This document shows positions 62,701-64,000 of a stretch of 64,000 bases of DNA, one piece after another. The stretch covers positions 1,240,001-1,304,000 of the forward strand of contig JAUKTV010000004.1 in NCBI GenBank assembly GCA_030549205.1. Reading direction: 5' to 3'. Position 1 is the first letter of the stretch. The number at the start of each line of letters is the position of its first letter. The translations under genes and the position numbers were made by a program. A model generated the notes under the pieces. It did no database searches. It saw only the letters and a list, made by a program, of their open reading frames with translations, and had not been told where the DNA came from. Source of the stretch: Apiosordaria backusii. Taxonomy: Eukaryota > Ascomycota > Sordariomycetes > Sordariales > Lasiosphaeriaceae.

Positions 62701-64000
62701 TTACTTGCACTTCCACGTCTCCAACCTCTCAGTCAACCACCCACTCGTCCTCTTCAGCGCCGTCTTCCTCTCCGGCATAGCAGGCGCATACCCCTGACCC
62801 ATCATAAACTTATTATCCATCTTGCACAAATCCTCCACCCAACTCCACTGAACACACTCCTCCCACGACTTACAAGCCTCCTCACAATCCTCCACCGACT
62901 CCCAAGCCTTCTTCCACTTGCTCTCATCATATTTCTTCCCCTCCGGCCCCGGCGGATCATTCTTATTCCCTGAGCTAACCTGCCACACCGCCGAGAAATT
63001 ATCCCACCACTCCGCCTTGTTCTTCCTTGCCTTCAACTCAGGGAGTATAACCTTCTCCGCAAAATCTCCATGCTTGATCGGCCCATCCTTCCCAAGATCC
63101 CATTGCTGCTCAAGCTGATAGTACCTAGCCACATCCCTCGCATGGACTTTATGCCAGCTCAACAACGGCGCGCACCAATTCCACCTCTCAAACCCAAACC
63201 GCCAGTGCACAATTGGGTTAAACCCCCAAGTAAACTTCTCATCCCCATCATTCGCCCCAAACTTCACCCCGTATTTATTCAGCGCATGACCAAGAACTTG
63301 ATCACCGCAGCAGTGAGCAGCGGTGTACTCCTCATACTCCTCAGCCATATTGTTATTCTGACCAAAAGACTTCTCCCACGCTCCCCGAGATAGCACAAAT
63401 CCCGCACCACCATGCGCAAAGATGACGTCGGACTTGCCGGCGAAGCTACCGAGGTAGTGGGGTTGCTTCCAGTTGAACTTGGAGAGATACTTGAGGATGT
63501 TGGGGAGGAAGAGGTAAGTGTCGTCTTCCATGTAGATGTACCATTTGGCGTTTGGGTGGTTCTTCCCAGCGTGCTGGATTAACGGGATGAATTTGTACTT
63601 GTCGATTATCCAACCGCCGGCGGGGCCGAAGTTGTCGCCTTCGACCCCAGCAGATTCGACGTAGATGTTGTGGGTGTCGTAGAGGGGTTGTTGACGGTAG
63701 ATGTCGAAGTCGGGATGGGTTGATTTCAGGGCGTGGGTGCTGTTTTCGAGGATGTCGATGATGTTGAAGGAGCCGATGGTGGAGGGGGCGTCGGAGTAGA
63801 TTACAGAGTTGGATTGAGGGATGCGGGTGGGGGAGAGGGAGGTGGTGAGGTGGATGAGGAGGCGTTTCCAGAGGGAAGTATAGCCCGTTTTCATGATTAG
63901 AAGGACGTCTTCGGGTGTCAGGGAGCCGTCATGATGTGGCTTGTTTGCCTGATCTTCTTTTGTTGGGGAAGGCGTTTGGGCTGGTGATGGTGGTGACCAT
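62701..64000 (-). CDS. GT31-like glycosyltransferase (5' end outside window)
   Basis: The frame is open from the right edge to TAA at 62,701-62,703; 433 codons are visible and the first in-window ATG (63,894) is probably internal, since coherent sequence (TPSPTKEDQANKPHHDGSLTP) precedes it. Motifs: ILENSTHALKSTHPDFDIY, then AKWYIYMEDDTYLFLPNILKYL (EDD metal/donor motif), HYLGSFAG, FAHGGAGFVLSRGA, CCGDQVLGHALN and WGFNPIVHWRFGFERWNWCAPLLSWHKV. This is the layout of fungal family-31-type (Fringe/galactosyltransferase-like) enzymes. A C-terminal Cys-rich patch (DCEEACKSWEECVQWSW...LCKMDNKF) resembles a PAN/apple-like module common in these proteins. The missing part likely holds a type II membrane anchor. 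Acceptor and sugar unknown. Confidence 0.85.
   Translation of the reverse strand, partial: WSPPSPAQTPSPTKEDQANKPHHDGSLTPEDVLLIMKTGYTSLWKRLLIHLTTSLSPTRIPQSNSVIYSDAPSTIGSFNIIDILENSTHALKSTHPDFDIYRQQPLYDTHNIYVESAGVEGDNFGPAGGWIIDKYKFIPLIQHAGKNHPNAKWYIYMEDDTYLFLPNILKYLSKFNWKQPHYLGSFAGKSDVIFAHGGAGFVLSRGAWEKSFGQNNNMAEEYEEYTAAHCCGDQVLGHALNKYGVKFGANDGDEKFTWGFNPIVHWRFGFERWNWCAPLLSWHKVHARDVARYYQLEQQWDLGKDGPIKHGDFAEKVILPELKARKNKAEWWDNFSAVWQVSSGNKNDPPGPEGKKYDESKWKKAWESVEDCEEACKSWEECVQWSWVEDLCKMDNKFMMGQGYAPAMPERKTALKRTSGWLTERLETWKCK

Overview
The window looks like nuclear DNA of a filamentous ascomycete, most likely a Sordariomycete close to the Sordariales. The genes carry short introns (46-154 bp) with GTRNGT donors, several with CTAAC/CTGAC-type branch points. 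The flanks have ordinary GC content and fungal gene families. The middle third is extremely AT-rich and made of repeats whose copies differ almost only by C-to-T and G-to-A changes, which is the footprint of repeat-induced point mutation (RIP).

Left gene flank, 1-10,687: the 3' tip of an unidentified gene; a small 2EXR/F-box-like protein; on the minus strand a five-exon mitochondrial proton-pumping NAD(P) transhydrogenase (1136 aa); then two secreted cellulose-active enzymes side by side, an AA9 lytic polysaccharide monooxygenase (five exons) and a GH5 endoglucanase (two exons).

RIP-degraded block, about 10,780-45,045: no intact gene. I resolve three copies (A inverted, B and C direct) of one long repeat family with internal tandem arrays (about 300-bp and about 113-135-bp units). 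There is a solo LTR (834 bp, TSD AAATA) inside copy A, a second copy of that LTR beside it and a 70-bp fragment of it near 11.4 kb. A large inverted duplication lies at the end of copy A. A minus-strand pseudogene of a Reb1/TTF-I-like Myb protein contains an 18-bp minisatellite. A 58-bp telomere-type array (TTAGGG/TTGGGG) sits exactly at the end of copy B, with the G-rich strand pointing outward. A different, un-mutated 441-bp solo LTR (TSD AGGAG) lies inside copy C. The simplest reading is a former subtelomere, now internal, that was invaded by transposons and repeatedly mutated.

Right gene flank, 45,129-64,000: a 2-oxoglutarate/Fe(II) oxygenase with a damaged 5' end; a tiny Gly/Ser-rich protein; an acetoacetate-decarboxylase-like secreted or membrane protein; two cytochrome P450s, one on each strand; a disordered conserved protein; a secreted SGNH/GDSL esterase; and a GT31-type glycosyltransferase that runs off the right edge. 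There is no PKS, NRPS or terpene synthase, so the P450s do not define a secondary-metabolite cluster by themselves.

Exon models were built by eye from splice signals, reading-frame continuity and family conservation. Products are family-level calls made without any database search.
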